Shown: in pieces, positions 33,190 to 41,038 of the stretch | Position numbering within the stretch: position 1 is the first letter of the stretch | Layout: each line of letters opens with the position of its first letter | Assembly (NCBI GenBank): GCA_050184225.1 | Contig: JBFXAN010000027.1 | Span: 1 to 52,731 of the forward strand | Source: JBFXAN01 sp050184225 | Lineage (GTDB): Bacteria; Chloroflexota; Dehalococcoidia; CAUJGQ01 | Direction: 5' to 3' | DNA length: 52,731 bases | Notes under the pieces: model-generated | What the model was told of the DNA's origin: nothing | The model's database searches: none | The model's input: only the letters and a program-made list of their open reading frames with translations | Made by a program: the position numbers and the translations under genes

Positions 33190-34056
33190 ATGCGTGACGC
33201 GCTGTTGCTTGGCGCCGTCCAGGGATTGACTGAATTCCTCCCCGTGTCATCGTCCGCCCATCTCGTCCTCGCCCGCCGTCTGCTCGGGATCGACTCAATG
33301 CCACGTGCCTTCGATGTCGCCCTCCATGCCGGCACCGCCGCCGCGTTGCTGGCCGAGAGCGGCCGCAGTCTGCTGCCCGCCGCCCGGTCGATCGGCGAGG
33401 ATATGGTGCGACACGGCACACGCTTGGACCGCTATCGTCCGGCATCGCTCCTGGCGCTCCGCTTGGGACTCGCGACGATCCCCGCCGTCGCCGCCGGCAT
33501 GGTCTATCACGCGGACCTGGAGGCATGGGCGAAGCATCCGCGACGGATCGTGATGGCACTGGCGATGGGGTCGCTGCCGATCGCTCTGGCCGAGGCGTTT
33601 GCCGCTCGCGGACAGCCGCACCGGCCGGAAGCAGTCCCGGCCGGCGCCGCGCTGCTGATGGGGATCGCACAGGTGGCGGCGCTGGCGCCGGGGATCTCTC
33701 GTTCGGGGGCGACCGTCGCCGCCGGCATGTTCGCCGGATTGGACCGTGACAGCGCCACCCGCTTCTCATTCCTCCTCGCGGTACCCGTCACCGTCGCGGC
33801 GACGGCACGCAGCGTCCCCGCGATCAAATCGGTCGTGAATGAGCACGGCGCCATCCCGCTCGCCGCCGCGATCGGATCGGCGCTGCTCGCCGGTCTGGCC
33901 GGACTCGAGGTAATGAAACGCGTCACCCACGCCAGGGGACTCCTGCCCTTCGCGCTCTACCGCTTGGCCGTCGCCGGACTCTGGCAGCCAGCCGCCTCCC
34001 GCGACCGGCGCCAAGCGCCTACACGATCTCGCCGGGATCGATCCGCGCCTCGGTGA
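33190..34056 (+). CDS. uppP: undecaprenyl-diphosphatase UppP/BacA
   Basis: 288 aa with about eight membrane helices. Both family signatures are present: GLTEFLPVSSSAHLVLAR near the N-terminus (catalytic Glu and PVSSSAH) and GISRSGATVAAGMF at about residue 168. It converts undecaprenyl-PP to undecaprenyl-P, recycling the carrier lipid for peptidoglycan and surface glycans. The start at 33190 begins the canonical MRDALLLGAVQG. Longer upstream frames run into repeats. Its last 38 bases overlap the convergent nucleotidyltransferase gene, giving a basic tail TRSRRDRSAPR. Confidence 0.96.
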   Translation: MRDALLLGAVQGLTEFLPVSSSAHLVLARRLLGIDSMPRAFDVALHAGTAAALLAESGRSLLPAARSIGEDMVRHGTRLDRYRPASLLALRLGLATIPAVAAGMVYHADLEAWAKHPRRIVMALAMGSLPIALAEAFAARGQPHRPEAVPAGAALLMGIAQVAALAPGISRSGATVAAGMFAGLDRDSATRFSFLLAVPVTVAATARSVPAIKSVVNEHGAIPLAAAIGSALLAGLAGLEVMKRVTHARGLLPFALYRLAVAGLWQPAASRDRRQAPTRSRRDRSAPR

Positions 34057-35140
34057 GGACCGCGCCGGCATGGACGCGCGCGCCGTCGCCGAGCACGCAG
34101 CGCTCCAGGACCACTCCTTCGTCGACCGTGCAGCCGCGCGCCAGCACCGACGACCGGATTACAACGTCGTTGCCGATGCGACAGTCCTCCCAGAGGACAC
34201 TGCCGGCGATCTGCGCCCGATCCCCGATCACCCCGCGCGCGCCGATCGTCACCGGACCGGACAGCACGCCCGAATCGCCGATGGTCACACCGGCGCCCAG
34301 CACGACCGCCCCGTCGAGCCGCGTCCCCTCGCCGGCCTGCGGCGGCTTGCCCTCGCCACCCGGCTCACCGCCCGCCGCCTGAAGCATCAGGCCCGGCCAT
34401 CCCGGCCGCTCGACAATCGCCAGCGCCCCGGCGGCCTGTCCGTTGAGCAGCGCCGCTTGCAGCAGCAGATACCGCTCCGGCGTACCGGCGTCGATCCAGT
34501 AGGCGGTCTCGCTCGCGTAGCCATGCAGCCGCCGTTCCTGCGCCAGCGCGGGAAAGAGATCCTGCTCGACCATCGTGAACCGTGCTGCCGCAATCCGCGC
34601 CAGGACCGACGGTTCGAACAGCCAGACACCCGCGTTGATCAGGTCTGATGGCGCCTCCTCGCGGCGTGGTTTCTCGACGAACCGTTCGATCCAACCGCCG
34701 GCATCGACCGCACACACGCCATAGGATGACGGATCGTCGACGCGCGCGAGGAAGATCGACGCCTCCGCGCCGCTGCGCTGATGATCGGCGGCCATCGTCG
34801 TCAGGTTGAGGTCGGTGAAGATGTCGGCGTTGAGGGCGAAGAATGGCTCGGTCAGCTCCCGCTCGAGCTGCTTGATCGCGCCGCCGGAGCCGAGCGGTTG
34901 GTCTTCCACCACGTAGGTCAGTCTGACACCAAACTGGTAGCCATCGCGGAAGTAGTCGCGGATCGGGTCCGGCAGAAAGCCCAGCAGCAGCGTCACATCA
35001 CGGATGTCGTACCGCGCGAGCCAGGCAAGGACGTGCTCGAGGAACGGCCGGCCCAGCACCGGGGTCATCGCCTTGGGCGTGCGATCGGTCAGCGGACGGA
35101 GGCGGGTTGCCTTTCCCCCCGCCAGCAGTAAAGCGCGCAT
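34019..35140 (-). CDS. sugar-phosphate nucleotidyltransferase with hexapeptide repeats
   Basis: 373 aa. The GT-A-like nucleotidyltransferase domain starts LLLAGGKATRLRPLTDRTPKAM (NTP-binding G-x-GTRLxPLT variant and the activating Lys). FFALNADIFTDLNL and FVEKPRRE follow. The C-terminus is a left-handed beta-helix (GAVVLGAGVTIGDSGVLSGPV, IAGSVLWEDCRIGNDVVIRSSVL). It resembles mannose-1-phosphate guanylyltransferases and RmlA/GlmU-like enzymes and makes an NDP-sugar for the glycan genes; the exact sugar is not fixed. GGAGAT lies ahead of the ATG. A variable linker (GGEPGGEGKPPQAGEG) joins the domains. Confidence 0.92.
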   Translation of the reverse strand: MRALLLAGGKATRLRPLTDRTPKAMTPVLGRPFLEHVLAWLARYDIRDVTLLLGFLPDPIRDYFRDGYQFGVRLTYVVEDQPLGSGGAIKQLERELTEPFFALNADIFTDLNLTTMAADHQRSGAEASIFLARVDDPSSYGVCAVDAGGWIERFVEKPRREEAPSDLINAGVWLFEPSVLARIAAARFTMVEQDLFPALAQERRLHGYASETAYWIDAGTPERYLLLQAALLNGQAAGALAIVERPGWPGLMLQAAGGEPGGEGKPPQAGEGTRLDGAVVLGAGVTIGDSGVLSGPVTIGARGVIGDRAQIAGSVLWEDCRIGNDVVIRSSVLARGCTVDEGVVLERCVLGDGARVHAGAVLTEARIDPGEIV

Positions 35141-35483
35141 CGCTCATCTCCAGGTCAGACTTTCGGCATGCCGCGTTGCATAGATCACTCCTCGGTGCAC
35201 GGACGCCGTTGCGACTGTCAATCAACGAAGAAATGGCTGAAAACACCGGGTCCGGGAGAGCGATTGGGCGCCGATAACACCGTCGATTGCCAAACGAGAT
35301 CGCGACCGATCAACGAAGCCCTCAAATCAGATTCAATAACGCGTTCAGTTCCCGTTTCTCGGATGTCTCATCGGCATATCGGCTACTTGACGCGATCAAA
35401 ACGTTGCGATGCCTGCTGCTTTGACGCCCTTCTCGATCGGAACAGACCCTAGGTATGGATAGAGCTACTTGGAAGGATACACG
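35141..35483. other. intergenic region, probable divergent promoters
   Basis: 343 bp, more AT-rich than its surroundings, between the divergent nucleotidyltransferase and the small HTH gene. TTGACG occurs twice (near 35388 and 35424), but no well-spaced -10 box was found. No gene seen. Confidence 0.4.
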
Positions 35484-35762
35484 ATGCGCACCCGCGATGG
35501 CCTGCCCGAGAACTCGACCTACCAGGATGACGGTTGCGACCTGCACGACCACTGCCTCACCTGCCCGCTGCCGGCCTGCCGCTATGAGATGCCGCCGGGC
35601 CGTGCCCGCGCCCTGGCGCAGGCGGCTGCCCTCTGGCGCTTGCTTGAAACCGGTTTGACCATGGACCAGGCAGCGGTCGAGCTCGGTGTCTCCCGCCGGA
35701 CCGTCTATCGGCTTCGCCGGATCGCCCAACCGGCGCCGCGCGAGGCGCTGGTCAGGCGCTGA
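35484..35762 (+). CDS. small HTH protein with Cys cluster
   Basis: 92 aa. The N-terminus has four closely spaced cysteines (CDLHDHCLTCPLPAC, pattern C-x5-C-x2-C-x4-C), suggesting a metal or iron-sulfur site. The C-terminal helix-turn-helix (MDQAAVELGVSRRTVYRLRRIA) resembles resolvase/Hin-type DNA-binding domains. It could be a redox- or metal-responsive regulator. GGAAGGAT precedes the ATG. Its last 11 bases overlap the convergent LOG gene. Family name not recognised. Confidence 0.75.
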   Translation: MRTRDGLPENSTYQDDGCDLHDHCLTCPLPACRYEMPPGRARALAQAAALWRLLETGLTMDQAAVELGVSRRTVYRLRRIAQPAPREALVRR

Positions 35763-36519
35763 TCCGGCGCGGCGGCTGCCGCATCGCCAGGGCCTGCTCC
35801 AAGGCAGCGACGTCGTGTGTGTCGCTCCAGTGCCTGATCGTCCGTGCCACTTCACCAGGATCGTCTTCCAGAAGGAACAGGTTCATCGTCTCTGGATTGA
35901 CCATCCTCGTTTCGTATAAGGAACTTCTCATCCAGTCCACAAGACCATGCCAGTGGTCGGAGCCGGCCATGATCACGGGAAAAGGCACGATCTTCTTGGT
36001 TTGAATCAGGTTCAGTGTCTCAAACAACTCGTCGAGCGTGCCGACTCCGCCGGGCAGCATCACAAACGCGGTCGCGTATTTGACCAGCATCACCTTCCGC
36101 ACGAAGAAGTACCGAAACGCAATCGCTGCGGTCGTGTATCGATTCGGCGGTTCCAGTTCGTTGAGCGTGATCCCCAGTCCGATCGAGACGCCGCCTGCCT
36201 CCAACGCCCCGCGGTTGGCGGCCTCCATCAACCCGGGACCGCCCCCGGTGACAACGGTGAATCCCTGCCGGGCCAGCTCGCGCCCGATCGCTCGACCGTG
36301 CTGATAGAGCGGCGACTCCGACCGGACACGCGCCGAACCGAAGACCGCCACGCAGGGGCCGCGGCCCTCCATCAGCCGAAACCCGGCGGCAAACTCATCC
36401 TCCACCCGTTCCAGCCAGTTTGAGTCCCGCTCCGACAGCTCTTGAATCGCCGTGTCCGGCTCGACATCGGCGTCGAAGAGGGATGAGTCAAGGTAGTCCA
36501 GCATTCCTTCGGCATTCAT
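35752..36519 (-). CDS. LOG family (TIGR00730) Rossmann protein
   Basis: 255 aa. VAVFGSARV, GGGPGLMEAANRGA and the LOG signature PGGVGTLDELFE place it in the lysine-decarboxylase-like/LOG family, whose studied members are nucleoside 5'-monophosphate phosphoribohydrolases releasing cytokinin-type bases. Here a nucleotide-metabolism role is more likely. The conserved Arg and Glu of the active site are present (FFVRKVML and TLDE). Slightly longer N-terminus than usual. Confidence 0.9.
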   Translation of the reverse strand: MNAEGMLDYLDSSLFDADVEPDTAIQELSERDSNWLERVEDEFAAGFRLMEGRGPCVAVFGSARVRSESPLYQHGRAIGRELARQGFTVVTGGGPGLMEAANRGALEAGGVSIGLGITLNELEPPNRYTTAAIAFRYFFVRKVMLVKYATAFVMLPGGVGTLDELFETLNLIQTKKIVPFPVIMAGSDHWHGLVDWMRSSLYETRMVNPETMNLFLLEDDPGEVARTIRHWSDTHDVAALEQALAMRQPPRRISA

Positions 36520-36585
36520 CGTCGAATCGCGCGCTCATTTACGCTTATCTTACTTCCAACGGTATCACCGACAGGCGAAAAACAA

Positions 36586-36622
36586 AGACGGAGTCCACGG
36601 GAGGGGGAAGTGGACTCCGTCT
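36586..36622 (-). terminator. Rho-independent terminator of the leftward ABC operon
   Basis: AGACGGAGTCCAC (36586-36598) pairs exactly with GTGGACTCCGTCT (36610-36622) over 13 bp with an 11-base loop. Read leftward the stem is followed by a T-rich run (TTTGTTTTT), so it stops transcription coming from the glycan/ABC operon on the right. Confidence 0.8.
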
Positions 36623-36909
36623 TCTCGATGTGCGTGGCCGGTGCCGTCAAACCAGCCCGCCCTCCCATCGTCCCGGCCGGCGATTAACACGGGATTAGAG
36701 ATGATGAACGGCGCGTTAATTTCCAACCGGTCGGCGGTATGTGCCGACGTCGCGGCGCCGCCGACCGGCGGCTGGTTGAAACGGGCACATATTGGCGAGA
36801 TGGAGGTGCTCCACTGACACCGAAGGCTGATCCAGTCTCCCGGCTGGGCATGACAGCCCTTGAGGTAGAGGAACCCGGTCGCGAGCACCAAACCGACGCG
36901 CAGCCGTAA
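36623..36909. other. gap downstream of the ABC operon, weak leftward ORF
   Basis: A leftward frame from a TTG at 36891 encodes FLYLKGCHAQPGDWISLRCQW and continues through the terminator hairpin to 36565. The start is poor and the frame runs over the terminator, so I do not call it a gene. A small lipoprotein or secreted peptide ending earlier cannot be excluded. Confidence 0.3.
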
Positions 36910-37146
36910 CTACCGGTGCTGGCGGCGCTTAAGAAGCAGTACCGCGGTCGCTGCCAGCGCCGCCGCCACCACGAATCCCACCCCTCCATAGGCTAGGTAA
37001 AACGCATCAGAGTTGTCCTGGTAGCCAACTCCTACCAAGAACGACCACATCCACGCGCTCCATAGCAGCACCACGGCTGCCACAACGGCGAGAACTACTG
37101 CCAGCACCCGCGTAGTCAACTTCTCAGCGGCCACTGCTGAACTCAC
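36910..37146 (-). CDS. small two-helix membrane protein coupled to the ABC gene
   Basis: 78 aa with two hydrophobic helices (VLAVVLAVVAAVVLLWSAWMW and LAYGGVGFVVAAALAATAVLLL) and a basic tail RRQHR. Its GTG overlaps the stop of the upstream ABC exporter gene (GTGA), indicating translational coupling. It may be an accessory or regulatory partner of the transporter. Not recognised. Confidence 0.65.
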   Translation of the reverse strand: MSSAVAAEKLTTRVLAVVLAVVAAVVLLWSAWMWSFLVGVGYQDNSDAFYLAYGGVGFVVAAALAATAVLLLKRRQHR

Positions 37147-39065
37147 TGAATCGGCGTCGTCGATGCTCCCTGCTGCATACTCTTAGCATCCTTCATGCCC
37201 CCTCTGATGCGCGCCGGCGCGGCCGTTTCGAAACCCATCGAGTACAGCGTGTAGTATGCGCCGCGCCTCGCCATCAGGGCGTTGTGGGTTCCCTCTTCCG
37301 CGACCCGGCCTGCGTCGAGCACGACGATGTGGTCGGCGTTCTTGATCGTCGCGAGCCGATGGGCGATCACAAACGACGTGCGTCCGGCCAGCAGGCGATG
37401 CAGCCCTTCCTGGATCACATGCTCGGTGGCGGTGTCGATGTTCGCGGTCGCCTCGTCGAGCACGAGGATGCGCGGCTGAGCGACGACGGCGCGGGCGAAG
37501 CTGATCAGCTGGCGCTGTCCCATCGAGAGATTGCTGCCCCGTTCCCGGATCGGCGTGTCGTAGCCGAGTTCCAGCCGCATCACCAGATCGTGCAGGCCGA
37601 CCAGCCGCGCCGCCGCCTCGACCTCCGCCGCCGTCGCCTCCGGGCGGCTGAAGCGGATGTTGTCGGCCACCGTGCCGCTGAACAGCACCGGATCCTGGAG
37701 GACGACCGCCACCTGCCGCCGGAGCGAGTGCATCGTCACGTCGCGAATGTCGTGGCCATCGATCGTAATCCGGCCGCCGGAAACATCGTAGAAACGGGTC
37801 AATAGGCTGATCACGGTGCTCTTGCCCGCACCGGTGTGCCCGACGAGCGCGACGCTTTCCCCCGGCCGCGCCAGCAGGTTGAGGTCGCGCAGGACCGGTA
37901 TGCCCTCGATGTAACTGAACTCGACGTGCTCGAAGCTGACTTCACCCTGGACAGGCGGGAGCGCGATCGCGCCGGGGCGGTCGCGGACCTCGGACTGGGT
38001 ATCGAGCACCTCGAAGATGCGCTCGCCGGCGACTGTTGCCCGCTGGAGGTTGCTATAGATCTGCACCAGATCGCGGATCGGGTCGAAGAACGTGTTGATG
38101 TAGACCGTGAACGCGACCACGGCGCCGAGCGCGATCGTGCCGTTCAGCACCATCGTTCCACCGACGACGACGACCGACGCCATCGCCAGCGCGGAGACGA
38201 CCTCGACCAGCGGCAGCAGCAGCGCCGAGATGCGGGTGGCGCCGACGTTGACGTCGCGGTTGTGGCGATTCACCTCGTCGAACTGACGGGCGTTATGGCG
38301 CTCGCGGGAGAGGCTCTGGATCACGCGCACACCGGAGACGTTCTCTTGCAACGAGGCGTTGACCGCCGAGATCGCGGCGCGCGACCGGCGAAAGCTCTGC
38401 CGTGCGAAACGTCGCCAGACGGCGGTCAACCCCACCATCAGCGGCAGCACGGCGCAGGTGACCAGCGCCAGCCGCCAGTTGAGCAGGAACAGCGTCACGA
38501 GGATGCCGGCGAGCAGCAGCGCGTTGCTGAAGATCGAGATGATGCCGGATTGCAGGAGCTGCTGGAGGACACTGACGTCGTTCTGCACCCGCGCCATGAT
38601 CCGGCCGGTTTCGTTCTGGTCGAAGAAGCTGAGCGAGAGCGACTGGATGTGCTCGAACAGGTCGCTCGCCAGCCGGAAGAGAGCGTGCTGTCCGACGTAG
38701 GTCATCAGGTAAACCTGCTGATACTGCGCCAGCCAGGACGCGGCCGAGACGGCGACGTAGGCAATCACCAGGCCGGTGAGGACCGCCGCGTCACGTGGGA
38801 TGATCGCCCGATCGACGGCGCTCTTGATCAGCAACGGCTGCGCGATCTGCGCGCCCGTATAGACCACCATCAGCATGAGCGAGACGGACAGCCGCAGCTT
38901 GAACGGCGCGATGTATCGCCAGAGTCGCCGGTAGAGCCGAGGGTCGAACGCCTTGCCAAAATCCTGCTCGCCGTGTGCCAGATCGGAGGACATCAGCGAA
39001 CTACGGTTGAAGCCTCCCAGCCCCATCCCGCTCCCCATCCGTCCGCCGCCGATTCCGAATCCCAT
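37143..39065 (-). CDS. ABC exporter subunit 1 (TMD-NBD)
   Basis: 640 aa, type IV ABC exporter half-transporter. Six membrane helices (about 60-350) follow a Gly/Met-rich N-terminus. The nucleotide-binding domain has Walker A GHTGAGKST, Q-loop VVLQDPVLF, signature LSMGQ (not LSGGQ), Walker B ILVLDEATA with the catalytic Glu, and the H-loop His in IAHRLATI. The variant signature would form the weak ATP site with the Asp-bearing Walker B of subunit 2, suggesting a heterodimer. Substrate could be a drug, lipid or lipid-linked glycan; the glycan context favours the last. GGAG precedes the ATG. Confidence 0.92.
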   Translation of the reverse strand: MGFGIGGGRMGSGMGLGGFNRSSLMSSDLAHGEQDFGKAFDPRLYRRLWRYIAPFKLRLSVSLMLMVVYTGAQIAQPLLIKSAVDRAIIPRDAAVLTGLVIAYVAVSAASWLAQYQQVYLMTYVGQHALFRLASDLFEHIQSLSLSFFDQNETGRIMARVQNDVSVLQQLLQSGIISIFSNALLLAGILVTLFLLNWRLALVTCAVLPLMVGLTAVWRRFARQSFRRSRAAISAVNASLQENVSGVRVIQSLSRERHNARQFDEVNRHNRDVNVGATRISALLLPLVEVVSALAMASVVVVGGTMVLNGTIALGAVVAFTVYINTFFDPIRDLVQIYSNLQRATVAGERIFEVLDTQSEVRDRPGAIALPPVQGEVSFEHVEFSYIEGIPVLRDLNLLARPGESVALVGHTGAGKSTVISLLTRFYDVSGGRITIDGHDIRDVTMHSLRRQVAVVLQDPVLFSGTVADNIRFSRPEATAAEVEAAARLVGLHDLVMRLELGYDTPIRERGSNLSMGQRQLISFARAVVAQPRILVLDEATANIDTATEHVIQEGLHRLLAGRTSFVIAHRLATIKNADHIVVLDAGRVAEEGTHNALMARRGAYYTLYSMGFETAAPARIRGGMKDAKSMQQGASTTPIQ

Positions 39066-39151
39066 CAGTCAGCTCCACGCCCGACGTTCCTGATTCCACG
39101 CTGTCCGAACTCTCCCGTGGAACGATCGACCGCTGCACGAATCCGGGAACG

Positions 39152-39226
39152 CCCCTGGGAGCGCGGGCATCCTGCCCGCATCGGAGTCGAGCAACCGTGC
39201 GGGCAGGATGCCCGCGCTCCCAGGGG
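39152..39226. repeat. REP-like palindrome family 1, copy D
   Basis: Arms 39152-39180 and 39198-39226 are perfect 29-bp complements with GGGCATCCTGCCC cores. It lies between the two ABC exporter genes and shares core and loop with the half-copy at 48921-48961. Confidence 0.92.
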
Positions 39227-39253
39227 GTGGTCGCTCACTGTTCCGTCCAGCGA

Positions 39254-41038
39254 TCAGTTAGTACTCGGAACGTGGAACTTCGCCTCCTCCTGGCCTCTGA
39301 ATTGGAGGTCGTAGATCTCTCGATAGAGGCCGGGCTGATCGACCAGTTCGGCGTGCGTGCCGCGCTGGATGATGCAGCCGTCACGCAGGACGAGGATCTG
39401 ATCGGCGTCACGGATCGTGCGTAGCCGATGCGCGATCGCGAAGGATGTACGGTCGCGCATCACCGCGGTGAGCGCCTGTTGGATCAGGAACTCCGTCTGC
39501 ACGTCGACGCTGGAGGTGCTGTCGTCGAGGACGAGGATGCGCGGGTCGAGCAGCAGCGTCCGGGCGATCGCGATCCGCTGCTTCTGGCCGCCGGAGAGGG
39601 TGACGCCGCGCTCACCCACCCAGGTGTCGTAGCCTTCCGGCAGCGTCATGATGAAGTCGTGGATGCGCGCCGCCTTCGCCGCCTGCTCGATCTCCTCGCG
39701 GCTCGCATCGGGACGGCCATAGGCGATGTTGTCGCGGACGGTGGCGCTGAAGAGGAAGACATCCTGAAGGACGATGCCGACCTCCCGTCGCAACGAGGCG
39801 AGCGTCACATCGCGGATGTCATGACCGTCGATCGTGATCCGGCCGTCGGTGACGTCGTAGAACCGCGGCAGCAGATTGAGCACCGTCGACTTGCCGGACC
39901 CGGTTGGACCGAGCAGCGCGATCATCTGTCCCGGACGGGCGCCGATCGTGATATCTTGCACCACCGGCGAACGCGGATCATACCGGAAGGAGACGTCCTC
40001 GAAGCAGACGCGGCCCCGCACATCGGACAGTTCGATCGCACCCGGCCGCTCCTCCACATCAGACCGGGCATCGAGGATCTCGAAAATCCGCTCGCCGGCA
40101 GCCGAGGTGCGGGCGGTGAGCGATGCGATCATGCCGAGCGTGCGCACGGGCGCGGCCAGCTGGACCCGGTACTGGAGGAAGGCAACCAGCGTCCCGATCG
40201 TCACCGCCCCGACGATCACCTGGCGTCCGCCGACCAGCAGCAGCGCTGCCGTCGAGCAACTGAGCATGAACAGCATCAGCGGCTGATTGAAGGCGGTGAT
40301 CCGCGACGACTCCAGATTCTTCTCGCGGATCGCCCAGTTCGCCGCCTGGAACTTTTCGTGCTGCTCCTCCTCGCGCGCGTACGCCTTCACCATCCGGATG
40401 CCGGTCAGGTTCTCCTGCAGAATGGCGGTGTACTCCCCCGTCTTCTGCTGTGCCTCGAGCGTCAGCGGACGCACCCGCAGCGAGGTGCGGATCGCCTGGA
40501 AGGCGACCAGTGGCAGCGAGAGCAGCAATACCAGCGCGAGCATCAGGTCGAGGCGGAGCATAATCACGAGTACGCCGCCGAAGAGGACGAACGTATACAC
40601 CGCCCGCAACATGCCGACGCTCAGGAACATCCGGGCCACATCGACATCGACGGTCGCGCGGGACATCAATTGCCCGGTTTGCGCCCGATCGTGAAAGGAG
40701 AAGCTGAGCCGCTGGATGTGCTCGTAGAGGTCGTTGCGCAGGTCATACGCGACCCGCTGCGAGAGAAACTCGGCCATGTACGACTGGCAGTACGCAAAGA
40801 CTCCACGCAGCGCACTGGCCAGCACGATCAGCCCCGCCAGCACGATCAACTGCCGGACGCTTCCCTGTGGCACGCCGTTGCTGTCGAGATCGATGCCACG
40901 GTCGATCACCGCCCGCACCAGCCAGGGGATGAGAATCGTGAACCCGACCGACCCCAACAGCGCCAGATAGGCAAGCACCACCGCCCACCAGTACCGGCGC
41001 AGGCGCAGTGCCAGCCGCAAGACCACCGGAAGCGTCAC
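39254..41038 (-). CDS. ABC exporter subunit 2 (TMD-NBD, degenerate Walker B)
   Basis: 594 aa. Six helices, then an NBD with Walker A GPTGSGKST, Q-loop IVLQDVFLF, a canonical signature LSGGQKQRIAIA, and Walker B ILVLDDSTS in which Asp replaces the catalytic Glu. In heterodimeric exporters such as BmrCD and TM287/288, one subunit has this change. The GTG start overlaps the stop of the dehydratase gene (GTGA), tying transporter and glycan synthesis in one operon. It probably pairs with subunit 1. Confidence 0.93.
   Translation of the reverse strand: MTLPVVLRLALRLRRYWWAVVLAYLALLGSVGFTILIPWLVRAVIDRGIDLDSNGVPQGSVRQLIVLAGLIVLASALRGVFAYCQSYMAEFLSQRVAYDLRNDLYEHIQRLSFSFHDRAQTGQLMSRATVDVDVARMFLSVGMLRAVYTFVLFGGVLVIMLRLDLMLALVLLLSLPLVAFQAIRTSLRVRPLTLEAQQKTGEYTAILQENLTGIRMVKAYAREEEQHEKFQAANWAIREKNLESSRITAFNQPLMLFMLSCSTAALLLVGGRQVIVGAVTIGTLVAFLQYRVQLAAPVRTLGMIASLTARTSAAGERIFEILDARSDVEERPGAIELSDVRGRVCFEDVSFRYDPRSPVVQDITIGARPGQMIALLGPTGSGKSTVLNLLPRFYDVTDGRITIDGHDIRDVTLASLRREVGIVLQDVFLFSATVRDNIAYGRPDASREEIEQAAKAARIHDFIMTLPEGYDTWVGERGVTLSGGQKQRIAIARTLLLDPRILVLDDSTSSVDVQTEFLIQQALTAVMRDRTSFAIAHRLRTIRDADQILVLRDGCIIQRGTHAELVDQPGLYREIYDLQFRGQEEAKFHVPSTN

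Noticed and set aside
36565..36891. 108-codon leftward frame downstream of the ABC operon
   Set aside because: It reads straight through a strong terminator hairpin and has only a weak TTG start.
9795..39226. REP-like palindromes as a CRISPR array
   Set aside because: Copies are kilobases apart, palindromic and not regularly spaced; no cas genes are present.
37836..39314. 492-codon rightward frame opposite the ABC exporter
   Set aside because: Antisense shadow of a clear ABC transporter and of repeat copy D; product is charged low-complexity sequence.
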